A stretch of DNA of 64,000 nt from Paracoccaceae bacterium (lineage in GTDB: Bacteria; Pseudomonadota; Alphaproteobacteria; Rhodobacterales; Rhodobacteraceae), in NCBI GenBank assembly GCA_024742695.1, contig JANSXY010000002.1:1-64000 (forward strand). Reading direction: 5' to 3'. Shown one piece after another: positions 52,916-63,507 of this stretch; the stretch's first letter is position 1, and every line of letters starts with the position of its first letter. A program made the position numbers and the translations under genes. The notes under the pieces are model-generated. The model did not search any database and was not told the origin of the DNA. It saw nothing but the letters and a program-made list of their open reading frames with translations.

Positions 52916-53857
52916 ATGTCGCGCGGCCTCGCTCCGGGGCCGGCGGAGTCCTGCATGAGCGTCCTCACCCCCAGCGCCGCCCCGCCCACGGGCCAGGCGA
53001 GCGCGAACATGATCGCCATGGCCTCGATGCTGACCTGGGCCACCGGGTTTCCGGCGGTCGACTACCTGTTGCCGGTGCTGCCGCCGGTCTGGCTGGTCGC
53101 GGCGCGGATGGTTCTGGGCGTCGTGGCGCTGTTGCCGGTCTGGTGGCTTCTGGACGGGCCGCGGGCGCTGGCTGCCGCGCCGTGGCGCAGCGCCATGGTC
53201 ACCGGCGCGATCGGCTTCGGCCTGGGCGCCTGGCTGCTGATCCTGGCGCAGGCGCGCGTCGGCGCGGTCACGGCGGCGGTGATCACGGCGACGCTGCCGG
53301 TGATCGGCATCGCGATGGAAGCGGCCTTCGACGGACGCCGCGTCACCCATCGGCTGATCCTTGGCCTCGTGCTGTCGCTCGCCGGCGGGGTGATGGCCTA
53401 TGCCGCGGGGCTGGGCCGGCTGACACTGGGCCCCGGCGCGCTGCTGGCCTTCGGCTCGGTCCTGGTCTTCGCCTGGGGCTCGCGCCGCACGACGCTGCTG
53501 CCGATCTCGGCGATCGGGCGCACCACGATCACGCTGGTCGGCGCGGCGATTGCGACGGTGCTGGCGGCGGCGGCCTCGGCCCTGGCGGGCGGGCCGGTGC
53601 CCGATCTGGCGGGCTTCGGCGGCGGCCACCTCGCCGCGCTGGTGGGGTACGGCGTCGGCGCGCTGGCGCTCAGCCAGGTCTTGTGGATCGTGTCTGTCGG
53701 GCGGCTGGGGATCGGCGTGGCCAGCATGCATATCAACATCGCGCCGTTCTACGTGATGCTGCTGGCCGTTGCCTTCGGCGGGCTGTGGGACTGGTGGCAG
53801 GCGGTCGGCGCGGTGGTGGTCGCCGCCGGCGTGGTGATCGCGCAGCGGCGCGGCTGA
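52916..53857 (+). CDS. EamA/DMT-superfamily transporter
   Basis: A 313-residue protein (300 if it starts at ATG 52955) with about ten membrane spans in two EamA halves (MIAMASMLTWATGFPAVDYLL; ALLAFGSVLVFAWGSRRTTL). Drug/metabolite exporters of this family carry amino acids and other metabolites; the substrate cannot be read. The start is uncertain because the first 13 residues are not membrane-like. Confidence 0.88.
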   Translation: MSRGLAPGPAESCMSVLTPSAAPPTGQASANMIAMASMLTWATGFPAVDYLLPVLPPVWLVAARMVLGVVALLPVWWLLDGPRALAAAPWRSAMVTGAIGFGLGAWLLILAQARVGAVTAAVITATLPVIGIAMEAAFDGRRVTHRLILGLVLSLAGGVMAYAAGLGRLTLGPGALLAFGSVLVFAWGSRRTTLLPISAIGRTTITLVGAAIATVLAAAASALAGGPVPDLAGFGGGHLAALVGYGVGALALSQVLWIVSVGRLGIGVASMHINIAPFYVMLLAVAFGGLWDWWQAVGAVVVAAGVVIAQRRG

Positions 53858-53903
53858 CGCGCCGCTTCTGGACTTCGCCGGCACGCTCGGGTTTGCTCGC
53901 GCC

Positions 53904-55088
53904 ATGAAGACGATCCGGCAATCGCCCACCGATCCCGATTTCGTGCAGAACCCCTACCCGTTCTACGACCGGCTGCGCGCGCTTGGCCCGATCGTCCGGT
54001 GGGAGGACTACGGCTTGCCCGTCACCGCCTCGGCCACCGTCACCGGCGCGCTGCTGCGCGACCGCCGGCTCGGGCGCGAGATACCGGCGGAGCGGGCCGA
54101 ACCGGTGCCCGCCCATCTCGCGCCGTTCCACGCCGTCGAGGATCACTCGATGCTGGAACTGGAACCGCCACGCCACACCCGGCTGCGCGGCCTCGTGCTG
54201 CGCGCCTTCACCACCCGCCGGATCGCGGCGCTGGCGCCCGAGATCGCGGCGCTGGCGCACGACCTGATCGACGGCTTGCCCGCCGACGGCCCGTTCGACC
54301 TGATCGCGGGCTTCGCCAGGCCCCTGCCGGTGCGGATCATCGCCCGCCTGCTCGGCGTGCCGGAGGAGCGGGCCGACGACCTTCTGGCATGGTCGAACGC
54401 GATGGTGGCGATGTACCAGGCCCGCCGCAGCCGCGAAACGGAAGAGGCCGCGGCAACCGCGGCGGCCGAGTTCGCCGCGTTCATCCGCGCCCATGCCGCG
54501 GCGCGCCGCGCGGCGCCGGGCGACGATCTCATTTCCCATCTTCTGGCCGCGCAGGACGCCGACGGCGGGCTGACGGAGGCGGAGCTCGTCTCCACCTGCA
54601 TCCTGCTGCTCAACGCCGGCCACGAGGCGACGGTGCACACGATCGGCAACGGCGTGAAGGCGCTGCTGCAAAACCGCGCACCCGCCGCCGCGCTCGCCCC
54701 CGACCGCGTGGCCGACACGGTCGAGGAAATCCTGCGCTTCGATCCGCCGCTGCACCTGTTCACCCGCTGGGTCTACGAGGAGATCGAGATCGCCGGCCAC
54801 ACCTTCCACCGCGGCGACAGGATCGGCTGCCTGCTGGCCGGGGCCAACCGCGACCCGGGCCCCTGGGACGATCCCGAGGTCTTCGATCCGTCGCGCCCGG
54901 CGAAGACCAATCTCGCCTTCGGCGCGGGCGTGCATTTCTGCGTCGGCGCGCCGCTGGCGCGGCTGGAACTGCAGATCTCGCTGCCGATCCTGTTCGACCG
55001 CCTGCCCAGGATGGGGATCGCGGAAAAACCCGTATATGCAAACCTTTACCACTTTCACGGTCTGGAACGCCTGGTCCTCAACCGCTAG
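53904..55088 (+). CDS. Cytochrome P450
   Basis: A 394-residue soluble bacterial P450. The I-helix oxygen-activation motif LLNAGHEATVHT (AGxEAT with His where Asp or Glu is often found before the acid), the ExxR motif EEILRFD and the haem loop FGAGVHFCVGAPLARLE with its Cys ligand are present. It is a monooxygenase of unknown substrate; a ferredoxin reductase is encoded about 1.3 kb downstream, but no ferredoxin is visible. Confidence 0.95.
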   Translation: MKTIRQSPTDPDFVQNPYPFYDRLRALGPIVRWEDYGLPVTASATVTGALLRDRRLGREIPAERAEPVPAHLAPFHAVEDHSMLELEPPRHTRLRGLVLRAFTTRRIAALAPEIAALAHDLIDGLPADGPFDLIAGFARPLPVRIIARLLGVPEERADDLLAWSNAMVAMYQARRSRETEEAAATAAAEFAAFIRAHAAARRAAPGDDLISHLLAAQDADGGLTEAELVSTCILLLNAGHEATVHTIGNGVKALLQNRAPAAALAPDRVADTVEEILRFDPPLHLFTRWVYEEIEIAGHTFHRGDRIGCLLAGANRDPGPWDDPEVFDPSRPAKTNLAFGAGVHFCVGAPLARLELQISLPILFDRLPRMGIAEKPVYANLYHFHGLERLVLNR

Positions 55089-55153
55089 GGGCTGGACGCC
55101 TGCGCGAAATGGTCTCACGATCCCGTCACTCGAACCGAGGGAGGAGACCGACA

Positions 55154-55594
55154 ATGTCCGCAATCCGCACCACGCTCACCGCCGCCGTGCTGGCGCTGGC
55201 GCCGCTGGCCGCGCTGGCCGAGGGCCAGGTTCACAAGCTCGCCATCCATGTCGACGAGGATGACCGGCGGCTTCTGAACATGGCGCTCAACAACGCCCAG
55301 AACGTCTACAATCACTACACCGAACAGGGCGACGAGGTGATCATCGAGGTTGTCGCCTACGGGCCGGGCCTGTCGATGTTCGTCGATGGCGAAAGCCCGG
55401 TGGCCGACCGGGTGGCCGCGATGTCGCTGGAACTGGAGAACATCACCTTCTCGGCCTGCGGCAACACGATCGCCAACCGCGAGAAGCGTCAAGGCACGCC
55501 GGTGACGCTGCTGTCCGAGGCGCAGGTCGTGCCCTCCGGCGTGGTGCGGCTGATGGAGTTGCAGGGCGAGGGCTACGCCTACATCCGGCCCTGA
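55154..55594 (+). CDS. Exported DsrE/DsrF-like family protein
   Basis: A 146-residue protein with a signal peptide (cleavage after ALAEG, about residue 24) and a DsrE-like fold (VHKLAIHVDEDDRRLLNMALNNAQN, EVIIEVVAYGPGLSMF, ITFSACGNTIA with a single Cys). The family handles sulfane sulfur in some cases. A ggagggagga ribosome site precedes ATG 55154. Confidence 0.82.
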   Translation: MSAIRTTLTAAVLALAPLAALAEGQVHKLAIHVDEDDRRLLNMALNNAQNVYNHYTEQGDEVIIEVVAYGPGLSMFVDGESPVADRVAAMSLELENITFSACGNTIANREKRQGTPVTLLSEAQVVPSGVVRLMELQGEGYAYIRP

Positions 55595-55603
55595 TCGCCG
55601 ATG

Positions 55604-55626
55604 GCCCGGCCCCGGCGGGGCCGGGC
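55604..55626. terminator. Bidirectional hairpin between convergent genes
   Basis: GCCCGGCCCC-GGC-GGGGCCGGGC is a perfect ten-pair stem in the 31 bp gap between the DsrE-like and Lrp genes, whose 3' ends face each other. It probably ends transcripts from both sides, although T-runs are weak. Confidence 0.65.
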
Positions 55627-56087
55627 TACAGCGGCAGCATGGTGGTGGACTTGATCTCTTCCATGCTCAGCAGCGCCGTGACGTTGTGGATCTTCACCTC
55701 GGAGATCAGCGCCTGGTAGAAGGCGTCGTAGGCGCGGGCGTTCTTCACCCGAACCTTCAGGATATAGTCGATCTCGCCGGCCAGGCGGTGCGCCTCCAGC
55801 ACCTCGGGCCGGGCCTTGAGCGCGGCGAGGAACCGGCGCTGCCACTCGGCCTCGTGTTCGCTGGTGCGGATCAGCACGAAGAAACACGCCTCCAGCCCCA
55901 GCGCCTCGGGTTCCAGCAGCACGGTCTGCCGGCCGATCACCCCGGCCTCGCGCAGCTTGCGAATCCGGTTCCACACCGGCGTCTTCGACGAACCCACCTT
56001 GCGCGCGATCTCGTCGAGCGACTGGCCGGCATCCTCCTGCAACTGGTTGAGGATCCGCCGATCCAGCGCGTCGATCCGAACGGTCAT
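55626..56087 (-). CDS. Lrp/AsnC-family transcriptional regulator
   Basis: A 153-residue regulator with an N-terminal helix-turn-helix (LDRRILNQLQEDAGQSLDEIARKVGSSKTPVWNRI) and a C-terminal RAM ligand-binding domain (PEVLEAHRLAGEIDYILKVRV). Family members respond to amino acids. Divergent from the ferredoxin reductase gene with a 250 bp gap; its target is not evident. Confidence 0.93.
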   Translation of the reverse strand: MTVRIDALDRRILNQLQEDAGQSLDEIARKVGSSKTPVWNRIRKLREAGVIGRQTVLLEPEALGLEACFFVLIRTSEHEAEWQRRFLAALKARPEVLEAHRLAGEIDYILKVRVKNARAYDAFYQALISEVKIHNVTALLSMEEIKSTTMLPL

Positions 56088-56335
56088 GCGACATCCCCCG
56101 TTACCTCGCGCCGAACCGGAACATGTGTTCCGGCCACGGCGCGAAAACCTCGCGCTTCTGGAACATCATTCCGGTCGAAGATGCAAGAGCGATACCGCTT
56201 TTGATCTCGGTCATGGTTCACGCGGCGGCGGCGGTGTTCAGTCCGCCGCGACACCGGGCCTTGATCGGCGGGCAAAGCGCGATCCACGGCTTTCCCCGCC
56301 GCCGCCGCCCGGCTATGAGGGTAGGACCGAGACGC

Positions 56336-57160
56336 ATGACAGACCAGAGCACCGTGACCGAAGCCGCAGCCCCCGTCCGCCCGATGCCCGACGCCCAGAC
56401 CGTGACCGCCGTCACCCACTGGACCGACCGGCTGTTTTCCTTCCGCGTGACGCGGCCGCAATCGCTGCGCTTCCGGTCGGGCGAATTCGTGATGATCGGC
56501 CTGCCCGACGACGCCGGCAAGCCGATCCTGCGCGCCTATTCCATCGCCTCGCCGAACTGGGACGAGGAACTGGAATTCTACTCGATCAAGGTGCCCGACG
56601 GGCCGCTGACCTCGCGGCTTCAGCATATCGCGGTGGGCGACCGGATCATCCTGCGCCCGAAGCCGGTGGGCACGCTGGTTCTGGATGCGCTTCTGCCCGG
56701 CAAGCGGCTGTGGTTCCTGGCCACCGGCACAGGCATCGCGCCCTTCGCCAGCCTGATGCGCGACCCCGAAACCTACGAGAAGTTCGAGCAGGTGATCATG
56801 ATGCACACCTGCCGCGAGGCGGCCGAGCTGGAATACGGACGGCAGCTGGTGGAAAACCTGCGCGACGATCCCCTGATCGGCGAGATGGTCGAGGGCAAGC
56901 TGCACTATTACCCGACGACCACGCGGGAGCAGACGGACCGGATGGGCCGGATCACCGACAACCTCGCCTCCGGCAAGGTCTTTGCCGATCTCGGCCTGCC
57001 GCCGATGGATGCCGGGCACGACCGCGCGATGGTCTGCGGCAGCCTGGCCTTCAACCTTGACGTGAAGGCGGTGCTGGAAGGCTTCGGCCTGAACGAGGGC
57101 GCGAACTCCGAACCGCGCGAATATGTGGTCGAAAAGGCCTTCGTCGGCGACGGTATCTGA
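56336..57160 (+). CDS. fpr: Ferredoxin-NADP reductase
   Basis: A 274-residue FAD flavoprotein of the bacterial subclass: FAD motif RAYSIAS, NADP-binding [36 protein letters not shown], and the C-terminal YVVEKAFV. It passes electrons between NADPH and ferredoxin or flavodoxin and is often part of oxidative-stress defence. ATG 56336 gives the normal length. Confidence 0.94.
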   Translation: MTDQSTVTEAAAPVRPMPDAQTVTAVTHWTDRLFSFRVTRPQSLRFRSGEFVMIGLPDDAGKPILRAYSIASPNWDEELEFYSIKVPDGPLTSRLQHIAVGDRIILRPKPVGTLVLDALLPGKRLWFLATGTGIAPFASLMRDPETYEKFEQVIMMHTCREAAELEYGRQLVENLRDDPLIGEMVEGKLHYYPTTTREQTDRMGRITDNLASGKVFADLGLPPMDAGHDRAMVCGSLAFNLDVKAVLEGFGLNEGANSEPREYVVEKAFVGDGI

Positions 57161-57258
57161 GCGTTCGCCCCGTTCGTCACGCGAAACCGGTTGAACGGCG
57201 CGGGCCGCCCGACTATTTTGCGCGCCAATTCCATGGCAACGACAGAAGGAACGCCGCC

Positions 57259-57804
57259 ATAGCCCGCAGACCGCACCACGCCCCGCCGACGCGCGACACC
57301 GGACCCCGCGTCAACGATCGTATCCGCGCACCAGAGATCCGGCTGATCGGAGCGGAGGGCGAAAACCTTGGCGTCATGGCCCCGAACCGGGCGATGATGC
57401 TGGCCGAGGAGGCCGGGCTGGACCTTGTCGAGATCTCGCCGAACGCGGCGCCGCCGGTCTGCAAGATCATGGACTTCGGCAAGTTCAAGTACGAACAGCA
57501 GAAGCGCGAGAGCGAGGCGCGCAAGAAGCAGAAGACCATCGAGATCAAGGAAATCAAGTTCCGCCCCGGCACCGACAAGCACGACTACGACGTCAAGATG
57601 CGCTCGGTGATGAAGTTCCTCGAAGAGGGCGACAAGGTGAAGGTCACGCTGCGGTTCCGCGGCCGCGAGATGGCCCACCAGGAACTCGGGCTGGACCTGT
57701 TGCGCCGCGTCGCCTCCGACGTGACCGATGCCGAGGCCGGCAAGATCGAGGCGATGCCGAAGCTGGAAGGCCGGCAGATGGTGATGATGATCGCGCCGAA
57801 GTAA
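57259..57804 (+). CDS. infC: Translation initiation factor IF-3 with rare ATA start
   Basis: A 181-residue IF-3: N-terminal domain ([48 protein letters not shown]), helical linker ([14 protein letters not shown]) and C-terminal domain ([29 protein letters not shown]-like end). No ATG, GTG or TTG stands at the family start; an ATA at 57259 follows an AAGGA site by eight bases and gives the expected N-terminus ([10 protein letters not shown]). Non-standard starts are a known feature of infC and allow IF-3 to repress its own translation. Confidence 0.93.
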   Translation: MARRPHHAPPTRDTGPRVNDRIRAPEIRLIGAEGENLGVMAPNRAMMLAEEAGLDLVEISPNAAPPVCKIMDFGKFKYEQQKRESEARKKQKTIEIKEIKFRPGTDKHDYDVKMRSVMKFLEEGDKVKVTLRFRGREMAHQELGLDLLRRVASDVTDAEAGKIEAMPKLEGRQMVMMIAPK

Positions 57805-57830
57805 GGCCGCGCACACCACCGCAAGCAATC

Positions 57831-57852
57831 GGGGCGGCCCTTGGGCCGCCCC
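57831..57852 (+). terminator. infC terminator
   Basis: GGGGCGGCCC-TT-GGGCCGCCCC is a perfect ten-pair stem 26 bp after the infC stop, followed by GTTTCGTT. A good factor-independent terminator; it also faces the end of the next convergent operon. Confidence 0.8.
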
Positions 57853-57886
57853 GTTTCGTTCTGCCGGACGTTTCGGCGAAGGCCTG

Positions 57887-58678
57887 TCAGCCCGCCGCCG
57901 CCACGGCCCGCTTCGTCAGCACCTTGACGAGGTTCGCGCGATAGGCCGGGGTGCCGTGCAGGTCGCCGATCATCCCCTCGGGCGAGACCGTCAGCCCCTC
58001 GACCGCCGCGGGCGAGAAATCGGCCGACAGCGCCGCCTCGGCCTCGGACCAGCGGAACACGCCGCCTTCCGACGCGCCGGTGACCGCGACGCGCACGCCA
58101 TCGGCGTATTTCGCCACGAACACGCCGGTCAGCGCGAAGCGCGAGGCCGGTTGCAGGAACTTCTGGTAATTCGCGGCCTGCGGCACCGGGAACCGGACCT
58201 CGGTGATGATCTCGCCGGGTTCCAGCGCGGTGGTGAACATCCCCTCGAAATAGTCGTCCGCGGCGATCTTCCGGGTGTTGGTGACGATCGTCGCGCCCGA
58301 TCCCAGCGCCGCCGCCGGATAGCAGGCGGAGGGGTCGTTGTTGGCGAGGCTGCCGCCGATGGTGCCGCGGTTGCGGACCGCCGGATCGCCGATCCCGCCG
58401 GCCAGCGCGGCGAGCGCCGGGTAGCTGGCCGCCGCCTCGGCCGCCACCACCGCGTGCGGGGTGGCGCCGCCGATGCAGACCGCGCCGTCATCGGCGATGC
58501 AGACGCCGCGCATCTCGGCGATACCGCCCAGGCTGACCAGCACCGAGGGCGCGGCAAGGCGCTGCTTCATCGACGGGATCAGGGTTTGCCCGCCGCCCAG
58601 CGCCATCGCCTCCTCTTCCTGCAGCGCCTCCGCGGCGCCATCGATCGAGGAGGGTTTCACGAAGTCGAATGCATACAT
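57887..58678 (-). CDS. Molybdenum hydroxylase FAD-binding subunit (CoxM/XdhB-like)
   Basis: A 263-residue FAD subunit of a xanthine-oxidase-family enzyme: ALGGGQTLIPSMKQRL for pyrophosphate binding and NRGTIGGSLANNDPSACYP for the FAD loop, followed by a CO_deh_flav_C domain. It passes electrons from the 2Fe-2S subunit to the acceptor. It is the third gene of an operon with the large and small subunits, starting 14 bp after the large-subunit stop. Confidence 0.94.
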   Translation of the reverse strand: MYAFDFVKPSSIDGAAEALQEEEAMALGGGQTLIPSMKQRLAAPSVLVSLGGIAEMRGVCIADDGAVCIGGATPHAVVAAEAAASYPALAALAGGIGDPAVRNRGTIGGSLANNDPSACYPAAALGSGATIVTNTRKIAADDYFEGMFTTALEPGEIITEVRFPVPQAANYQKFLQPASRFALTGVFVAKYADGVRVAVTGASEGGVFRWSEAEAALSADFSPAAVEGLTVSPEGMIGDLHGTPAYRANLVKVLTKRAVAAAG

Positions 58679-58692
58679 GGCTCTCTCTCCTC

Positions 58693-61062
58693 TCAGCCCT
58701 GGATCGCCGACCAGACGCGGCCGGGCGTCAGCGGCATGTCGATATGGGTGACATGGGTGATGCCGCCGCGATGCAACGCGTCGATCACCGCGTTGACCAC
58801 CGCGGGCGGCGACCCGATCGCCCCCGCCTCGCCGCAGCCCTTCACGCCCAGCGGGTTGTGGGTGCAGGGCGTCTGGCAGGAATGGTCGACCACGTAGGAC
58901 GGCACGTCATCGGCGCGCGGCATGGCGTAATCCATGTAGCTGCCCGACAGAAGCTGGCCGTTCTCGTCGTAGCTGACACCCTCCAGCAGCGCCTGGCCGA
59001 TGCCCTGCGCAAGCCCGCCGTGCACCTGGCCCTCGACGATCATCGGGTTGACCACGTTGCCGAAATCGTCGGCCGCGGCGAAGGCGCAGATCGTCACCTT
59101 GCCGGTCTCCGGGTCGACCTCGACCTCGCAGGCATAGGCCCCGGCCGGATAGGTGAAGTTCGACGGATCGTAGAACGCCGTCTCCTCCAGCCCCGGTTCG
59201 AGGTCTTCCAGCGGGTAGTTGTGCGGCACGTAGGCCGCCAGGCAGACCGAACCCCAGTCCACCGACTTGTCGGTGCCCGCGACGCTGAAGGCGCCGTCCT
59301 TGAGCTCGATATCGGCCTCCGAGGCTTCCAGCAGGTGCGCGGCGATCTTCTTGGCCTTGTTGATCACCTTGTTCGCCGCCCGGACCATCGCCGAACCGCC
59401 GACCGCGAGGCTGCGCGAGCCGTAGGTGCCCATGCCCATCGGGGTGTTGGCGGTGTCGCCATGCACGATTTCCACCTGGTTCTCGGCAATCCCGATCATG
59501 TCGGCGATCACCTGGGCGAAGGTGGTTTCATGCCCCTGCCCGTGGCTGTGGCTGCCGGTCATCACCACGATCCCGCCGGTGGCGTTCACCCGCACCGTGG
59601 CGCTTTCGTAAAGCCCCGCGCGCGCGCCCAGTTGGCCCACGAGGTTCGAGGGCGCGATCCCGCAGGCCTCGATATAGCAGTTCAGCCCAAGGCCGCGCAG
59701 CTTGCCCGCCTCCGCGCTTTCGGCGCGCCGCGCCTCGAAGCCCGCCACGTCGGCGATGTCCAGCAGCTTGTCCATCGTGGCCTGGTAGTTGCCGGTGTCG
59801 TAGACCACGGCGACCGGCGTCTGGTACGGGAACTCGTCGGGCTGGACGAAGTTCTTGCGGCGGAGTTCCACCGGGTCCATCCCCATCTCGCGCGCGGCCT
59901 TGTCGATCACGCGTTCCAGCTGGAACGTCGCCTCGGGCCGGCCGGCGCCGCGATAGGCGTCGACGGGAACGGTGTTGGTGAACACCGCCTTGACGTTCAC
60001 GTAGATCAGCGGGGTCTTGTAGTTGCCCGCCATCAGCGTGCCGTGCAGCCAGGTCGGCACCGAAGGCGCGAAGGTGGACAGGTAGGCGCCCATGTTGGCG
60101 AAGGTTTCGGTGCGGATCGCCTGGAAATGGCCGTCCTTGTCCAGCGCCAGTTCGATCTTCGTGACATGGTCGCGGCCATGCGCGTCGGTGATGAACGCCT
60201 CCGACCGCGTCGAGGTCCATTTCACCGGGCGGCGCAGTTCCTTCGCGGCGAAGGTCACCGCCGCCTCCTCGGCGTAGTGGAAGATCTTCGATCCGAAGCC
60301 GCCGCCCACGTCGGGCGCGACGACGCGCAGCTTGTGCTCGGGAATGCCCAGCACGAAGGCGCCCATCAGCAGCCGGATCACGTGCGGGTTCTGCGAGGTG
60401 GTGTAAAGCGTGTGCTGATCGGTCGAGAAATCGTAGTCCCCGATCGCGACGCGCGGCTCCATCGGGTTCGGCGCCAGCCGGTTGTTGACCAGTTCCAGCG
60501 TGGTGACGTGATCGGCCCTGGCGAAGGCCTCGTCCACCGCCGCCTTGTTGTCCTCGACGAAGCCCCAGTCGTAGCAGAGGTTGGAGCCGATATCGTCATG
60601 CACCAGCGTGCCGCCGGCAGCGGCGGCCTTCATGTCGACCACCGCGGGCAGATCCTCGACATCCATGACGATCGCCTCGGCGGCGTCGCGGGCCTGCGCC
60701 TCGGTCTCGGCGACGATCATCGCCAGCGCCTCGCCGACGTAGCGGATCTTGCCTTCGGCAAGGATCGGATGCTTGGGCTCCAGCATCGCGTTGCCGTGCC
60801 GGTCGGTCACCTGCCAGCCGCAGGGCAGCCCGCCGACGCCGGAAAAGTCCTGCGCGGTGAAGACGCGGATCACGCCGGGCATCGCCGCGGCATCCGTCGT
60901 GTCGATCTTGTTGATCTTCGCATGCGCGACCTGTGCGCGCAGGAACACCGCATACGCCTGGCGCGCCAGGTTCATGTCGTCGGTGTAGCGGCCCCGGCCC
61001 GACAGGAACCGGACATCCTCGCGGCGCTTCGAACTCGCGCCGATCCCGTGATCTTTCGGCAT
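58693..61062 (-). CDS. Molybdenum hydroxylase large subunit (form II CoxL-like)
   Basis: A 789-residue molybdopterin subunit with Ald_Xan_dh domains: [22 protein letters not shown] at the start, [13 protein letters not shown], the active-site loop AYRGAGRPE and the catalytic Glu in [22 protein letters not shown] marks form II CoxL-like proteins; true CO dehydrogenases (form I) have AYxCSFR, so CO oxidation should not be assumed. Substrate unknown, probably an aldehyde or N-heterocycle. Confidence 0.93.
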   Translation of the reverse strand: MPKDHGIGASSKRREDVRFLSGRGRYTDDMNLARQAYAVFLRAQVAHAKINKIDTTDAAAMPGVIRVFTAQDFSGVGGLPCGWQVTDRHGNAMLEPKHPILAEGKIRYVGEALAMIVAETEAQARDAAEAIVMDVEDLPAVVDMKAAAAGGTLVHDDIGSNLCYDWGFVEDNKAAVDEAFARADHVTTLELVNNRLAPNPMEPRVAIGDYDFSTDQHTLYTTSQNPHVIRLLMGAFVLGIPEHKLRVVAPDVGGGFGSKIFHYAEEAAVTFAAKELRRPVKWTSTRSEAFITDAHGRDHVTKIELALDKDGHFQAIRTETFANMGAYLSTFAPSVPTWLHGTLMAGNYKTPLIYVNVKAVFTNTVPVDAYRGAGRPEATFQLERVIDKAAREMGMDPVELRRKNFVQPDEFPYQTPVAVVYDTGNYQATMDKLLDIADVAGFEARRAESAEAGKLRGLGLNCYIEACGIAPSNLVGQLGARAGLYESATVRVNATGGIVVMTGSHSHGQGHETTFAQVIADMIGIAENQVEIVHGDTANTPMGMGTYGSRSLAVGGSAMVRAANKVINKAKKIAAHLLEASEADIELKDGAFSVAGTDKSVDWGSVCLAAYVPHNYPLEDLEPGLEETAFYDPSNFTYPAGAYACEVEVDPETGKVTICAFAAADDFGNVVNPMIVEGQVHGGLAQGIGQALLEGVSYDENGQLLSGSYMDYAMPRADDVPSYVVDHSCQTPCTHNPLGVKGCGEAGAIGSPPAVVNAVIDALHRGGITHVTHIDMPLTPGRVWSAIQG

Positions 61063-61091
61063 CTCTTCCTCCCTATCTGGTGCCTTGCGGC

Positions 61092-61577
61092 CTATTCGGC
61101 CGCCACGGCCGACACGTCCTGCCCCGAGGCGGCCATGATCGCCTTGACGATGTTGTGATACCCGGTGCAGCGGCAGATGTTGCCTTCGAGATAGTGCCGG
61201 ATCTCGGCCTCGGTGGGCTTGGGGTTTTCCGCCAGCAGCGCGGCGGCGGACATCACCATGCCCGGCGTGCAGAACCCGCACTGCAGCCCGTGATGATCCT
61301 GGAACGCCTGCTGGATCACGCCCAGCGACCCGTCCGGATTGCCCATGCCCTCGATCGTCGTGACCTCCGCCCCGGCGACATCGGCCGCGAAAACCGTGCA
61401 GCTCTTCACGGCCTTGCCGTCGACATGCACGACGCAGGCGCCGCACTGGCTGGTATCGCAGCCGACGTGGGTGCCCGTCAGCCCGAGCCCCTGGCGCAGG
61501 AAATCGACGAGCAGCGTGCGCCCCTCGATGTCGCCGGACATGCTCCGGCCGTTCACGGTCATGCTTACCTTGGTCAT
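61092..61577 (-). CDS. Molybdenum hydroxylase 2Fe-2S subunit (CoxS-like)
   Basis: A 161-residue protein with both clusters: plant-type ferredoxin motif [16 protein letters not shown] (with a later Cys in VKSCTVF) and the helical-domain motif [12 protein letters not shown] with [15 protein letters not shown]. It carries electrons from the molybdenum site to FAD. First gene of the three-subunit operon, 29 bp before the large-subunit gene. Confidence 0.96.
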   Translation of the reverse strand: MTKVSMTVNGRSMSGDIEGRTLLVDFLRQGLGLTGTHVGCDTSQCGACVVHVDGKAVKSCTVFAADVAGAEVTTIEGMGNPDGSLGVIQQAFQDHHGLQCGFCTPGMVMSAAALLAENPKPTEAEIRHYLEGNICRCTGYHNIVKAIMAASGQDVSAVAAE

Positions 61578-61748
61578 GCTCTCCCTCCCTGGGTTATGCG
61601 GCGAGTTGAGCACGGAGTCGCGGATTTGAAAACCGTGGATTTCAACAGATTGGCGCAAAACGCGGCGCGGCGGCGATGTCCGACTTGCACGATGCGTGCG
61701 TCGGACCGAAACTCCGCGCGCGAGACGTGCAACGCACAGGAGAGGCGA

Positions 61749-62483
61749 ATGACCGGGCGGGCGGAGACACGGCAGGCGGCGGAACGCGAAGTGGTGGACC
61801 GGGAGACCTGGCTGGCGGCGCGGCGCGCGCTGCTGGACGAGGAGATCGCCCTCACCCGGGCGCGCGACCGGCTGGCGGAAGCGCGCCGGGCCCTGCCGCG
61901 GGTACGGATCGCGGCCGACTACCGCTTCGTCGGGCCGGAAGGCGCGCTGCGGCTGGGCGATCTGTTCGGCCCGCATCGGCAACTGGCGGTCTATCACTTC
62001 ATGTTCGGGCCGGACTGGGACGCGGGCTGCCCGATCTGTTCGTTCTGGATGGACAGCCTGAACGGCCTTGTCCCGCATCTCGCCGCGCGCGGGGTGTCGC
62101 TGGTGCTGGTTTCCGCCGCGCCGCTGGAAAAGCTCGAGGCCTATCGCGACCGGATGGGCTGGGACTTGCGCTGGGTGTCCACCGGCGACGGCCGGTTCAA
62201 CCGCGATTTCGGCGTCTCCTTCTCGGGGGACGAACTCGCGCCCGAGGCGCGGATCTACAACTACGGCAAGGCGCCCACGCCGGGGCCGGAGGCGCCGGGT
62301 TTCTCGACCTTCGAGCGCGACGCGGACGGCGCGGTCTACCACTGCTATTCGGCCTATGCGCGGGGGCTGGAGGCGTTCAACGCCGCCTACGGCCTGCTGG
62401 ACCTGATGCCGCGCGGCCGCGACGAGGGCGCATTGCCCTTCCCGATGGCCTGGCTCCGGCGGCGCGACAGCTACGCCGGGTAG
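61749..62483 (+). CDS. DUF899 (thioredoxin-like) family protein
   Basis: A 244-residue protein of DUF899: [32 protein letters not shown], then [14 protein letters not shown] with a CxxC, and FNRDFGVSF. The family has a thioredoxin-like fold and unknown function. It is divergent from the molybdenum hydroxylase operon. ATG 61749 has an aggagaggcg ribosome site. Confidence 0.88.
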   Translation: MTGRAETRQAAEREVVDRETWLAARRALLDEEIALTRARDRLAEARRALPRVRIAADYRFVGPEGALRLGDLFGPHRQLAVYHFMFGPDWDAGCPICSFWMDSLNGLVPHLAARGVSLVLVSAAPLEKLEAYRDRMGWDLRWVSTGDGRFNRDFGVSFSGDELAPEARIYNYGKAPTPGPEAPGFSTFERDADGAVYHCYSAYARGLEAFNAAYGLLDLMPRGRDEGALPFPMAWLRRRDSYAG

Positions 62484-62508
62484 CCCGGCCGGCCCCTGCG
62501 CCCTGTCC

Positions 62509-63506
<998 letters not shown>

Positions 63507-63507
<1 letters not shown>

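Noticed and set aside
58669-61158. Long plus-strand open frame opposite the molybdenum hydroxylase large subunit
   Set aside because: Antisense shadow with no motifs; the minus-strand gene is certain.
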